Assembly: GCA_002473085.1 (NCBI GenBank)
Contig: DKTP01000065.1
Location: 1-20,879, forward strand
Reading direction: 5' to 3'
Length of the DNA: 20,879 bases
DNA from: Anaerolineales bacterium UBA7227
Lineage (GTDB): Bacteria > Chloroflexota > Anaerolineae > Anaerolineales > Villigracilaceae
The notes beneath the pieces are model-generated. The model was not told where the DNA came from and did no database searches. It was given only the letters and a program-made list of their open reading frames with translations. Within the stretch, counting starts at the first letter, position 1. Each line of letters opens with the position of its first letter. Positions 6,048 to 13,778 of the stretch are shown in pieces. The position numbers and the translations under genes were made by a program.

Positions 6048-7445
6048 ATGGATCCGACAATCCTTTCCCGATGGCAGTTTGCGCTGACCACCATCTACCA
6101 CTGGCTCTTCGTCCCGCTCACGCTGGGACTGGGCTGGTTCGTGGCGTATTTCCAAACCCGCTACTATCAGACGCGGGACGAGTCCTGGCGAAAGATGACG
6201 AAATTCTGGGGCAAACTATTCCTGATCAATTTCGCCATCGGCGTTGTGACCGGCATCGTGCAGGAATTCCAGTTCGGCATGAACTGGTCGGAGTATTCCC
6301 GCTTCGTAGGCGACATCTTCGGCGCGCCGCTGGCGATCGAAGCCCTGCTGGCCTTCTTCATGGAATCCACCTTCCTGGGAATCTGGATCTTCGGCGAGGG
6401 ACGCGTCCCCGAAAAAGTGCATCTCGCCTCGATCTGGCTGGTCGCCATCGGTTCGAACCTGTCCGCCATCTGGATCCTGCTTGCGAACGGATTCATGCAG
6501 GCCCCGCCAGCGGAGGCCTTCGTCTACAACAGCGCCAACGGGCGCCTTGAGATGGTGAACTTCCTGGCTTTGGTCGTCAACCCCAAGGCGTGGATCTTCA
6601 TCTGGCACACCCTCGCGGACGGCCTGGCGATGGCCGCCTTCCTGATCCTGGCAGTGAGCGCCTGGCGTCTCGTCCGCAAGCAGAACGTCGAGTTCTTCAA
6701 ACGCTCCTTCCATATCGGCGCGCTGGTCGGCTTGATCGCCAGCACAATGGTTTTCCTCGGCGGTCACACCATGGGACAGTACATGAAGGAAGTCCAGCCG
6801 ATGAAACTGGCCGCGCTCGAAGCCATTTGGGAGACCGAGCAGCCCGCCTCCTTCTCCCTGCTCACCATCGGCGACTTGAGCGGCAAACAGGAAGTCTGGT
6901 CGCTCCGCATCCCGTACCTGATGAGTTTTCTGGCCTGCAACGACTTCTCCTGCGAAGTCAAGGGCGTGGACGAATTGCAGGCGCAATACGAACAGCAATA
7001 CGGCCCCGGCGACTACATCCCGCTGATGGTCGTCACCTACTGGACGTTCCGCATCATGATGACCTTCGGCCTCATTATGATGGGCGCTTCGGCCTGGTTC
7101 CTCTGGGCGACCCGCAAAAAGGATTATGAAAACGCCAAATGGCTGAAACTCGTCCCGTTCGGCGCGCTGGCTCTTCCGTATCTCGCCAACGCCAGCGGCT
7201 GGATCCTGACCGAGATGGGACGCCAACCCTGGATCGTCTACGGCCTGCTCAAAGTGGAAGACGCCGTCTCCCCGAACCTGACCGTCCTCGACCTGTGGAT
7301 TTCGCTCATCGGCTACACCGCCGTCTACAGCGCGCTGGCCGTCGCCATGGTCAAACTCATGTTCAAATACGCCGCGGCGGACCCCGACGCCGCCATGCAC
7401 GAATCTGTTGACGTTGCCCCCGCCCTCGTCGGCGCGGACGACTAA
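6048..7445 (+). CDS. cydA: Cytochrome bd quinol oxidase subunit I (CydA, short Q-loop type)
   Basis: CydA is the membrane subunit that carries hemes b558, b595 and d, oxidizes quinol and reduces O2 to water. The 465-residue product keeps the key residues: His18 (YHW), Glu98 and Glu106 (IEALLAFFME), His187 (WHTLADG), Lys253/Glu258 of the quinol-binding QPMKLAALEA segment, Met337 (FRIMM, b558 ligand) and GRQPW at 391-395. It is shorter than the ~520-residue enterobacterial protein, consistent with a short Q-loop as in CIO-like oxidases. The start at 6048 follows AAGGAG by four bases; the open frame upstream overlaps the rrf2 gene and is spurious. cydB follows after 13 bases. High-affinity, NO-tolerant respiration fits an Fe-S regulator next door. 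Confidence 0.97.
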   Translation: MDPTILSRWQFALTTIYHWLFVPLTLGLGWFVAYFQTRYYQTRDESWRKMTKFWGKLFLINFAIGVVTGIVQEFQFGMNWSEYSRFVGDIFGAPLAIEALLAFFMESTFLGIWIFGEGRVPEKVHLASIWLVAIGSNLSAIWILLANGFMQAPPAEAFVYNSANGRLEMVNFLALVVNPKAWIFIWHTLADGLAMAAFLILAVSAWRLVRKQNVEFFKRSFHIGALVGLIASTMVFLGGHTMGQYMKEVQPMKLAALEAIWETEQPASFSLLTIGDLSGKQEVWSLRIPYLMSFLACNDFSCEVKGVDELQAQYEQQYGPGDYIPLMVVTYWTFRIMMTFGLIMMGASAWFLWATRKKDYENAKWLKLVPFGALALPYLANASGWILTEMGRQPWIVYGLLKVEDAVSPNLTVLDLWISLIGYTAVYSALAVAMVKLMFKYAAADPDAAMHESVDVAPALVGADD

Positions 7446-7458
7446 CCGGAGGCCCAAC

Positions 7459-8484
7459 ATGTCCTACGAATTTCTCCAAACCCTGTGGTTCATCCTGATC
7501 GCCATCCTGTGGATCGGCTTCTTCTTCCTCGAAGGCTTCGACTTCGGCGTGGGCATGCTCCTGCCCTTCCTCGGCAAAAAGGACGAGGAACGCCGCGCCG
7601 TCATCAACGCCATCGGCCCCACCTGGGACGGCAACGAGGTCTGGCTGCTCACCGCCGGCGGCGCGACCTTCGCCGCGTTCCCGCACTGGTACGCCACCAT
7701 GTTCAGCGGCTTCTACCTGGCGTTGTTCCTCCTGCTGGTCGGGCTGATCCTGCGCGGCATCTCCTTCGAATACCGCTCCAAAGACTCCAACCCCGCCTGG
7801 CGCAGCCGCTTCGACTGGATGATCGCGGTCGGTTCGTTCATCGCCTCGCTGCTGCTCGGCGCGGCGTTCGCGAACCTGGCGCGCGGCGTCCCGATTGACG
7901 AAAACATGATGTACACGGGCAACCTCTTCACCCTGCTGAATCCCTACGGCTTGCTCGGCGGATTGACCACCGTCGTCGTCTTCCTCCTGCACGGCGCCAA
8001 CTTCCTCGGCTTGAAACTGGAAGGCGAACTACGCGAACGCGCCATCGCGTTTTCCAAAAAACTGTATATCGCCGCCGTGGTCGTCGCCACACTCCTGCTG
8101 ATCGCCACCTACTTCTACACCGACATCCGCTCCAAACTCGGCATAGACCCGGGCATCACGCCCATCGCCTCGTTCGTCGCGCTGCTGGTCGCCATCTACT
8201 TCATCAACCGCAAAATGGAAGGCTGGGCCTTCGTGATGACCGCGCTCCACATCGTGTTGACGCAGGTCACGTTCTTCACGCTCATGTTCCCGCGCGTCAT
8301 GGTCTCCAGTCTCAACCCCGACTGGTCGCTGACCATCTACAACGCCTCCTCCTCGCAATACACGCTGACGGTCATGTCCGTCGTCGCCCTGATCTTCGTC
8401 CCCATCGTGCTGGCCTACCAGGGCTGGACCTACTACATGTTCCGCAAGCGCGTCAGCGCCGACAAGAAGACGCTGGTTTATTAA
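7459..8484 (+). CDS. cydB: Cytochrome bd quinol oxidase subunit II (CydB)
   Basis: CydB is the partner membrane subunit of CydA, structurally related to it but without hemes of its own in most members. The 341-residue product has about eight to nine hydrophobic segments and the family motifs GFDFGVGMLLP (Asp28) and GPTWDGNEVWLLTAGG (Trp56, Asp57, Glu60). The start at 7459 is set by a CCGGAGG site; the gap after cydA is 13 bases, so both are co-expressed. No cydX, cydC or cydD is seen nearby. Transcription ends at the 12-bp hairpin at 8499. Confidence 0.97.
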   Translation: MSYEFLQTLWFILIAILWIGFFFLEGFDFGVGMLLPFLGKKDEERRAVINAIGPTWDGNEVWLLTAGGATFAAFPHWYATMFSGFYLALFLLLVGLILRGISFEYRSKDSNPAWRSRFDWMIAVGSFIASLLLGAAFANLARGVPIDENMMYTGNLFTLLNPYGLLGGLTTVVVFLLHGANFLGLKLEGELRERAIAFSKKLYIAAVVVATLLLIATYFYTDIRSKLGIDPGITPIASFVALLVAIYFINRKMEGWAFVMTALHIVLTQVTFFTLMFPRVMVSSLNPDWSLTIYNASSSQYTLTVMSVVALIFVPIVLAYQGWTYYMFRKRVSADKKTLVY

Positions 8485-8498
8485 CCGTGAATCGCTCG

Positions 8499-8538
8499 AA
8501 AACTGGAAGGTTGCACGTCGCGCAGCCTTCCAGTTTTT
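8499..8538. terminator. Bidirectional terminator between cydB and smc
   Basis: A perfect 12-bp stem (AAAACTGGAAGG, 8499-8510; CCTTCCAGTTTT, 8526-8537) with a 15-base loop ends in TTTTT on the plus strand and TTTT on the minus strand. It sits 14 bases after cydB and 13 bases after the smc stop, serving two convergent genes. Confidence 0.92.
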
Positions 8539-8550
8539 AATCCCATCCCC

Positions 8551-11500
8551 CTACCCCCTGCTCCTCCCCATCATCTCCTCCGTGATCTCGTCCAACTTCA
8601 AACTGATCACTTGACTGGCCGAATCGCGTCCCATCGTCACGCCGTAAATAACATCCGCGGCTTGCACCGTATTACGGTTATGCGTGATGACCACGAACTG
8701 CGTATCGCGGCTCAACTCGCGCAGCAGGTCGCGGAAGCGTCCCACGTTGGCCTCGTCGAGCATGGCGTCCACCTCGTCCATCACGCAGACCGGCGTCGGC
8801 GAGACCTTCAACAGCGCGAACACCAGCGCGATCGCCGTCAGGCTTCGCTCGCCGCCGGATAAAAGCCCCAGTCCCTGCTCGCGGCGGCCGGGTAACTTCG
8901 CCTCGATCTCAATGCCCGTCTCGACCAGGTTATCCGGGTCGGTCAGCGTCAACCGCGCCGAACCGCCGCCGAACAACTTGACAAAAATATTGCGGAACTC
9001 GCTCGCCACTTCCTCGAACGTCTTGTGGAACGCCCTCTGGGTCAGGTCGTCCAGCTCGGCGATCACCTGGCGGATGTCCGCCTCCGCGTTGCGCAAATCC
9101 TCCACCTGCGCCTTCATAAACCCGTAACGCTGCGACTCCGCCTCGTACTCCTGCGCGGCCTCGGGATTCACCGCGCCCATCCGCCGCAACTGCTGGCGCG
9201 CCCGCGTCATCTGCTCCTCCAACTCCGGCGGCAGCGACGTGACCACGGGCAGCTGCTCCACCATCCCCTCCAGCGGAAGCGGCACCGGCCCCGACACATT
9301 CTCGCGGTAATCGAACTGCACCAGCCCAAAGTCGTCCTCGACGCGCTGCCTCAGCGAAACCAGCGCCTCCTGCCGCCGCGTCAACTCCAACTGCACCTGC
9401 CCCAGCGACCGCTCGGCGTTCGTCATCGCCCGCTGCGCCTCGCCCTCCTGCAATTGATATGCCTTCTCCTGCTGCTCGGCGCTTTCCAAATCCTTCTCCG
9501 CGGGATCGACCTGCGCGTTCAACCCCTCGATCTGGACCGCCAACTCGGATTCCCGCGCCCGCAGCGACTCCTTCTCCGCATCCAACCCGACGACGGCGCG
9601 CGCGGCCTCCTCCAGCCGATTCGCCACCTCCGACTTCTGCCCGCCCAGACGCTCCGCCGCGCCCGTCCGCTCGCTGCGACGGTTCAACGCCTCCGCCAGC
9701 GCGCCCTTTGAGACGGCGACCCGCGCCGTCCAATACGTGACCTGCTCCTGGACTTCATCCAGCGACAGCGCGGCCAACTCGGACGCGAACTCGCGAACCG
9801 ACTCCTGCGCCGCGGCCGCGTTCGCCTCCATCTCCGACCTCGAACCGGCCGCGCGTTCCCGATCCGATTCCGCCGCCGCGATCTCCTCCGTCAACCCCGC
9901 CACCTGACCCTGCGCGAACTCGAACTGCCTCCGCGCCGACTCCGCCTCGAGCGCGGACTTTTGCTCGGCCGCGCGCGCCGCCTCCAGCCGCGTCCGCGCC
10001 GCGCGGACCTCCGCCTCGGCCTGCGCCTGCTCCCCGCGCGCCGACTCGACCTGCGCGCTCAGCCGCGCCAGCGCGGCCTCCAGCGCGGACAACGTCTCCG
10101 CGACGGAGGCCAGGGAGGTCTGAGTCTCGCGGCGTTGGCGCGGCCGGCTGAGGGTCCCGGAGCGAGGCGTCTTGCCGGCCAGGATGAGTCCGTCGGCGCG
10201 GAAGACCTCGCCCGAGAGCGTCACCGCGCGCGCGTGCGCGGGGAGTCCCGCGGCCAGTCGCCGCGCGGCGGAACGGTTTTTCACCACGAGCGTGTTCCCC
10301 AACAGCAGCTGCGCGGCGATCCGCAAGTCGTCGGGGACGCGCAGCAGCGACGCGGCCACGCCGAGGCAATCGGGATCGTTCGTTGTCGAGAGCGCGGGGT
10401 CCTCGGCGAGACCCGGTCTCCCGTCGTTGAGCGGGAAGAGCGCCGCGCGGCCCTCGCCTCGCTCCAGCAGATCGAGCGCGTCTTCGACAGACGCGCCAGA
10501 GACGAGGATGGCGTCGAGCGAATCGCCCAGCGCGGCGGCGATGGCAGTTTCGAGTTCCGCGGGGACGTCCAGCGCCGCGCTCAACGCGCCGCGCGTCGAG
10601 AGGCGGGATTGGCGCGCCGCGTCGAGGAGCAGGCGCGTCCCTTCGGCGTAACCGGTGAGCGAGGCTTCGGCCTGCTCGAGGACTTCGAGTTGCGCCTGTA
10701 GTTTGGCGTGTTCGGCGGCGCGGGCATCGCGCTTCTGCGTCTGCTGGCGCAATTCAGCGGCGGCGTTCTCCGCTTTTCGTTTTCCGCTTTCCGCCTTCTG
10801 TTCCGCCTCGGTCAATTCCGCTTCGGCGCGCTCGCGCGCCAGACGCGACTCGCGCAGCTGCGCTTCCGCGTTTTTGAGCGCGGACTCTGTGGATTGGATC
10901 GCGGCGCGCGCCGCGTCCAATTTTTGATTCTGCGCTTCGATGCGCGTCTTCAATTCGTCGAGGCGCGCCTGGGTTTCGGCGCGCTGGGATTGCAGCGCCG
11001 CGATCTGCGCCCGCGCCTCGTTCAGTCTCCGCTCGGCGGCGGCGCGTTCCTCCTGGCGGGCTTGCAGCGCGGACTGGGCCGCGCTCAATTGCAGTTTGGC
11101 TTCCTCGTGTTCGCCCTGCTGGCGGACGACTTCCTGCTCGATCTCGAAGATGCGCTCCTGCGCGAGGGTCTCCTCGCCCGCGGCGCGTTCCTGCTCGCTC
11201 AGCAGGGACTGCTGACTCGCCGCCAGCGCGCGCCGGCGTTCCTCCAACACAGCCAGTTCGCGGCTGACGGTTTCTTTTTTGCTGTGCAGGTCCGCAGCCT
11301 CGCGATGCCAGGCGTTGAGTTGGGCGCGCAGTCCCGACAGGCGCTCGCGGAACCCGCCGAACTCCGCCTGGACGCGGGCGTGCGCTTCCCGCGACTCGCG
11401 GGCGCGGACTTCCTCCACGCGCAGGGTGTCGTGGACGGCGTTCAACTCGTCCTGCGCGTGATGCCAGTGGTAGCCGTACCAGTCGAGCAGGAGGACTTTC

Positions 11501-12171
11501 AAGTCGGCCTGGGCGCGCGTGAACTCGTTGGCGCGCTTGGCCTGGCGTTCCAGCGAGCGGAGACGCGGCTCCAATTCGGCAAGGATGTCCAGCACGCGTT
11601 CCAGGTTGCGCTGGGTCGTCTCGAGGCGTTTCAATGCCTCGTCGCGGCGCGTGCGATAGAGACCGATGCCCGCCGCCTCCTCGAAGAGACGGCGGCGTTC
11701 GTCCGCTTTGAGCGCGAGGGAGGCGTCCACGAGTCCCTGACCGAGGATGGTATACGTCCGCTCGCTCAGTCCCGAAGCCGCCAGCAGTTCGTTGATGTCG
11801 CGCAGGCGCACCTGTTGTCCGTTGAGCAGGTATTCGTTGTGACCGTCGCGGTAGGCGCGGCGCGTCAGGGCGACTTCGGAGAAGTCCACCGGCAGCCAGC
11901 CGTCGGAATTGTCGAACGTGATGGTGGCGGAGGCCATCCCCGCTTTGGGACGGCTCTCCGACCCGGCGAAGATCATGTCTTCGGTCTTCTTGCCGCGCAA
12001 GAGACCGTAGGATTGTTCGCCGAGAGTCCAGCGGAGCGCGTCGGCGATGTTCGACTTGCCCGAGCCGTTCGGCCCGACAATGGCGGTGATCCCCTCGCCG
12101 AATTGGAATTCCATGCGCGAGGCGAAGGTCTTGTATCCGTGCAGTTCGAGAGATTTAAGACGAAGAGGCAT
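8551..12171 (-). CDS. smc: Chromosome segregation protein SMC
   Basis: SMC is the dimeric ABC-type ATPase of the bacterial condensin, which organizes and segregates replicated chromosomes with ScpA and ScpB. The 1206-residue product has the full layout. There is an N-terminal head with Walker A GPNGSGKS (33-40), long Ala/Glu/Arg-rich coiled coils (about 170-500 and 690-950), and a hinge around 505-670. The C-terminal head carries the signature LSGGE (1104-1108), Walker B VCVMDEVDAMLD (1128-1139) and H-loop His1164. The hinge glycine signature is partly changed (FRADGLILAGK). The start at 12171 has no strong ribosome site. It lies 65 bases after rnc, giving the widespread rnc-smc order; ftsY, which often follows, is not present. 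Confidence 0.98.
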   Translation of the reverse strand: MPLRLKSLELHGYKTFASRMEFQFGEGITAIVGPNGSGKSNIADALRWTLGEQSYGLLRGKKTEDMIFAGSESRPKAGMASATITFDNSDGWLPVDFSEVALTRRAYRDGHNEYLLNGQQVRLRDINELLAASGLSERTYTILGQGLVDASLALKADERRRLFEEAAGIGLYRTRRDEALKRLETTQRNLERVLDILAELEPRLRSLERQAKRANEFTRAQADLKVLLLDWYGYHWHHAQDELNAVHDTLRVEEVRARESREAHARVQAEFGGFRERLSGLRAQLNAWHREAADLHSKKETVSRELAVLEERRRALAASQQSLLSEQERAAGEETLAQERIFEIEQEVVRQQGEHEEAKLQLSAAQSALQARQEERAAAERRLNEARAQIAALQSQRAETQARLDELKTRIEAQNQKLDAARAAIQSTESALKNAEAQLRESRLARERAEAELTEAEQKAESGKRKAENAAAELRQQTQKRDARAAEHAKLQAQLEVLEQAEASLTGYAEGTRLLLDAARQSRLSTRGALSAALDVPAELETAIAAALGDSLDAILVSGASVEDALDLLERGEGRAALFPLNDGRPGLAEDPALSTTNDPDCLGVAASLLRVPDDLRIAAQLLLGNTLVVKNRSAARRLAAGLPAHARAVTLSGEVFRADGLILAGKTPRSGTLSRPRQRRETQTSLASVAETLSALEAALARLSAQVESARGEQAQAEAEVRAARTRLEAARAAEQKSALEAESARRQFEFAQGQVAGLTEEIAAAESDRERAAGSRSEMEANAAAAQESVREFASELAALSLDEVQEQVTYWTARVAVSKGALAEALNRRSERTGAAERLGGQKSEVANRLEEAARAVVGLDAEKESLRARESELAVQIEGLNAQVDPAEKDLESAEQQEKAYQLQEGEAQRAMTNAERSLGQVQLELTRRQEALVSLRQRVEDDFGLVQFDYRENVSGPVPLPLEGMVEQLPVVTSLPPELEEQMTRARQQLRRMGAVNPEAAQEYEAESQRYGFMKAQVEDLRNAEADIRQVIAELDDLTQRAFHKTFEEVASEFRNIFVKLFGGGSARLTLTDPDNLVETGIEIEAKLPGRREQGLGLLSGGERSLTAIALVFALLKVSPTPVCVMDEVDAMLDEANVGRFRDLLRELSRDTQFVVITHNRNTVQAADVIYGVTMGRDSASQVISLKLDEITEEMMGRSRG

Positions 12172-12236
12172 GTGGAGTTTTCGATCTACGTTTTACGATT
12201 TTGGATTGACGTTTCGCGGGCGGCTTTCGACGACCG

Positions 12237-12953
12237 CTATTTGATTCCCAGTTTTTCCAGCGCGGCTTTCGCGGCTTCCTGCTCGGCGCTGGCTTTGCTG
12301 GAACCGCGTCCGCGGCCGAGGGATTCGCCGTTCAAGCGGACTTCGATCTCGAAGGTGCGCGCGTGTTCGGGACCGGCCTTGTCCACCAGCGCGTAGGCGG
12401 GCGCGCCGAGTTTCTGTCCCTGCGTCCATTCCTGCAGGCGGGACTTCGCGTCGGCGAGGTCGGGCTGGGACAGGATCCGCTCCTGCGTGGATTCCAGCAG
12501 CGGCTCGACGAACCGCGTCACAGACTGGATATCGGCATCGAGGTACAGCGCGCCGACGAAGGCTTCGAACGCGCCGCACAGCAGGTTGTCGCGGTCGCGG
12601 CCGCCCGAAGCCAGTTCGCCGCGTCCGAGACGGAGAGCCGGCCCAAAGTTCAGGCGGCGGGCGAACGCGGCGAGGGAATCCGTCCGCACCAACGCGGAGC
12701 GAAGTTTGGTCAGCTCGCCCTCCGCCATCTCCGGGAAATGATGATAGACCCACGCGCCGACTACGAAGTCCAGCACGGCGTCGCCGAGAAATTCGAGACG
12801 CTCGTTGTCTTCCACGGCGGCGTATTCGTTGACGAAGGAACGGTGCGTGAGCGCGCGGGCGTACAGCGCTAGATTTTTAACCGGCAGGCCGAGCCGCTCG
12901 ACCAGCGCCTTTACCGAGTCAAATTCCGACCCGCGATTGGATTGACGAGTCAA
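12237..12953 (-). CDS. rnc: Ribonuclease III
   Basis: RNase III is the double-strand-specific endoribonuclease that processes rRNA and other structured RNAs. The 238-residue product has the signature NERLEFLGDAVLD (50-62, giving Glu51, Glu54, Asp58), a second acidic region with Glu130, and a C-terminal dsRNA-binding domain (about 167-236, ending SAEQEAAKAALEKLG). Aligned with the E. coli motif LADTVEAL, this protein reads LCGAFEAF: the Asp114 position is Gly127 (codon GGC, 12573-12575), while Glu117 is kept as Glu130. The start is TTG at 12953, supported by GGGAGG six bases upstream. The leader is structured and the SRP RNA lies head-to-head upstream. Confidence 0.95.
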   Translation of the reverse strand: MTRQSNRGSEFDSVKALVERLGLPVKNLALYARALTHRSFVNEYAAVEDNERLEFLGDAVLDFVVGAWVYHHFPEMAEGELTKLRSALVRTDSLAAFARRLNFGPALRLGRGELASGGRDRDNLLCGAFEAFVGALYLDADIQSVTRFVEPLLESTQERILSQPDLADAKSRLQEWTQGQKLGAPAYALVDKAGPEHARTFEIEVRLNGESLGRGRGSSKASAEQEAAKAALEKLGIK

Positions 12954-12965
12954 GGGAACCTCCCG

Positions 12966-13061
12966 GGAACTCAGGGAGCGCCAGACTCCTCCCCGATCCT
13001 CTCCATCTTCGCAGAAAATGGGGAGGAGCGCAGGGATGGGGTTTCGCGGTCCATCAGTTCC
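12966..13061 (-). promoter_or_regulatory. Structured 5' leader of rnc
   Basis: On the minus strand the leader ends 12 bases before the TTG start. Its ends pair over 12 positions with two mismatches (GGAACT with AGTTCC at the base). Inside, CTCCTCCCC and GGGGAGGAG (plus-strand 12986-12994 and 13020-13028) form a perfect 9-bp stem. A long imperfect hairpin of this kind is a possible RNase III substrate; E. coli rnc is known to autoregulate by cleaving a leader hairpin. The pairing is seen; function is inferred. Confidence 0.5.
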
Positions 13062-13078
13062 AAATCAAATGTGCGCCG

Positions 13079-13084
13079 ATTGTA
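13079..13084 (-). promoter_or_regulatory. Candidate -10 element for rnc
   Basis: TACAAT reads on the minus strand here, about 126 bases before the rnc start. A transcript from it would include the whole structured leader. No good -35 is seen at 16-18 bases, so confidence is limited. Confidence 0.4.
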
Positions 13085-13110
13085 AACGCAAATGGGAAAA
13101 ATGGGAGGCA

Positions 13111-13144
13111 GGCTGCGCGTCCGCAGATTCGCGCACGCGCAGCC
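13111..13144. repeat. Perfect 10-bp GC-rich hairpin
   Basis: GGCTGCGCGT (13111-13120) and ACGCGCAGCC (13135-13144) are exact reverse complements around a 14-base loop. There is no T-run. It lies between the rnc and ffs promoters and could separate the two divergent units, but no role is established. Confidence 0.65.
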
Positions 13145-13205
13145 GACATGAGCCTTTCGACGCCGATATGAGTAAAAAGGGTTTCGCAAGGTCTACTTGC
13201 GGCTT

Positions 13206-13226
13206 TCCCGAGGTAGAACTTCGGGA
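13206..13226 (-). repeat. Hairpin repeat, copy C (minus strand)
   Basis: On the minus strand the arms are TCCCGAAGT and ACCTCGGGA around a TCT loop, with one mismatch. It has the same design as the hairpins at 2502 and 14661. A smaller relative, CGCAAG...CTTGCG, lies next to it at about 13185-13201. Directly beyond it is the box shared with the window start. Confidence 0.7.
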
Positions 13227-13227
13227 T

Positions 13228-13275
13228 TCCAAATTCTCATCATTCGGAGCGCCTCCATCTTTTTCATGGTATCCT
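13228..13275 (+). repeat. Repeat box also present at the window start; contains ffs -10 candidate
   Basis: The first 22 bases match positions 1-22 except for one T/C difference, and similarity continues with gaps to about position 49. The stretch GGAGCGCCTCC here is the reverse complement of GGAGGCGCTCC in the other copy. TATCCT at 13270-13275 is a plausible -10 for the SRP RNA, which would begin about 9 bases later. I see no good -35. Confidence 0.5.
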
Positions 13276-13283
13276 TGCGTCGT

Positions 13284-13383
13284 CCGGGCAGGCCCGGCGC
13301 GGCGAAGCCCTTCGAACCCCGCCAGGGCCGAGAGGCAGCAGCGGTAAGGAGGCGTCTTCGGGCGCCGCCGGTCGCCTGTCCGG
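13284..13383 (+). ncRNA. ffs: Signal recognition particle RNA (small bacterial SRP RNA)
   Basis: The SRP RNA binds Ffh and, with FtsY, targets membrane proteins to the translocon. The apical domain is recognizable: CCGCCAGG-GCC-GAGA-GGC-AGCAGCGG (13319-13343), with a GNRA tetraloop (GAGA, 13330-13333), a GCC/GGC closing stem and the conserved symmetric loop CAGG/AGCAG. The following GGTAAGGAGG is typical of the family. The ends pair as one helix (CCGGGCAGGC, 13284-13293, with GCCTGTCCGG, 13374-13383, one G-U). This closing helix followed by GGCATTTTCATTT may act as the terminator. The ends are approximate. The gene is head-to-head with rnc and just upstream of two membrane-protein genes. No Alu domain is present. 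Confidence 0.9.
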
Positions 13384-13421
13384 GCATTTTCATTTCCCCC
13401 CACCTGTGGCAAAATACAAGC

Positions 13422-13778
13422 ATGAAACGATGGCTTTGGGCTTTGCTCGCGCTCGCCGCGGGCGCGGGACTCGGACTGTTCTACGGCTGGGTCGTCAGCC
13501 CGGTGGAAGTGGTGGACCTGCCTCCCGAAACCCTGCGCGCCGACTTCCGCGCCGACTACATTTTGATGGTCGCCGAGGCCTACCAATCGGAACGCGACCT
13601 CGACCTGGCGGCGCGTCGACTGGCGATCTTCGGAAGCGACCCGCCCGCCGGGATCGCCTCGCAGGCGCTTCAATTCGGACCTTCGGCCGGCTACTCGCCA
13701 TCGGAGATGTCCGCGCTCCGGGCGCTCGTCGAGGACCTACGCGGCTGGCAGCCCTCCGGCGGAGCGTCTTCGCCATGA
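13422..13778 (+). CDS. Membrane-anchored protein of unknown function (paralogue 1)
   Basis: This 118-residue protein has an N-terminal membrane anchor (about 4-27), then SPVEVVDLPPETLRADFRADYILMVAEAYQSERDLDLAARRLAIFG. This segment is predicted helical and is likely extracytoplasmic. I do not recognise a characterized family. The next gene begins with a clear paralogue of this segment (SPV-/APV-, LRADF, AAY, A.RLA.(L/F)G). The ATG at 13422 has no Shine-Dalgarno but follows CAAAAT (13410-13415) closely, suggesting a leaderless or very short-leader mRNA. Its stop overlaps the next start (ATGA), so the two are translationally coupled. Confidence 0.8.
   Translation: MKRWLWALLALAAGAGLGLFYGWVVSPVEVVDLPPETLRADFRADYILMVAEAYQSERDLDLAARRLAIFGSDPPAGIASQALQFGPSAGYSPSEMSALRALVEDLRGWQPSGGASSP

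Larger units (their letters stand above)
12954..13421. other. rnc/ffs divergent intergenic region
   Basis: No protein gene is supported in these 468 bases. They hold the structured rnc leader, an rnc -10 candidate, two hairpins, a repeat box and the SRP RNA gene. Open frames through this stretch on both strands are shadows of these elements. Confidence 0.75.

Noticed and set aside
6216..7460. Long minus-strand open frame antisense to cydA
   Set aside because: Its translation is a biased His/Asp/Gln/Gly-rich sequence; cydA on the plus strand is full length with all heme ligands.
10708..12396. Long plus-strand open frame (562 codons) antisense to smc
   Set aside because: It is a mirror of the GC-rich smc codon pattern, has no recognisable domain, and smc on the other strand has complete ATPase motifs.
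13065..13673. Minus-strand 202-codon frame across the SRP RNA and the following gene
   Set aside because: It runs through the structured SRP RNA, a hairpin repeat and the antisense of paralogue 1, with no domain pattern.
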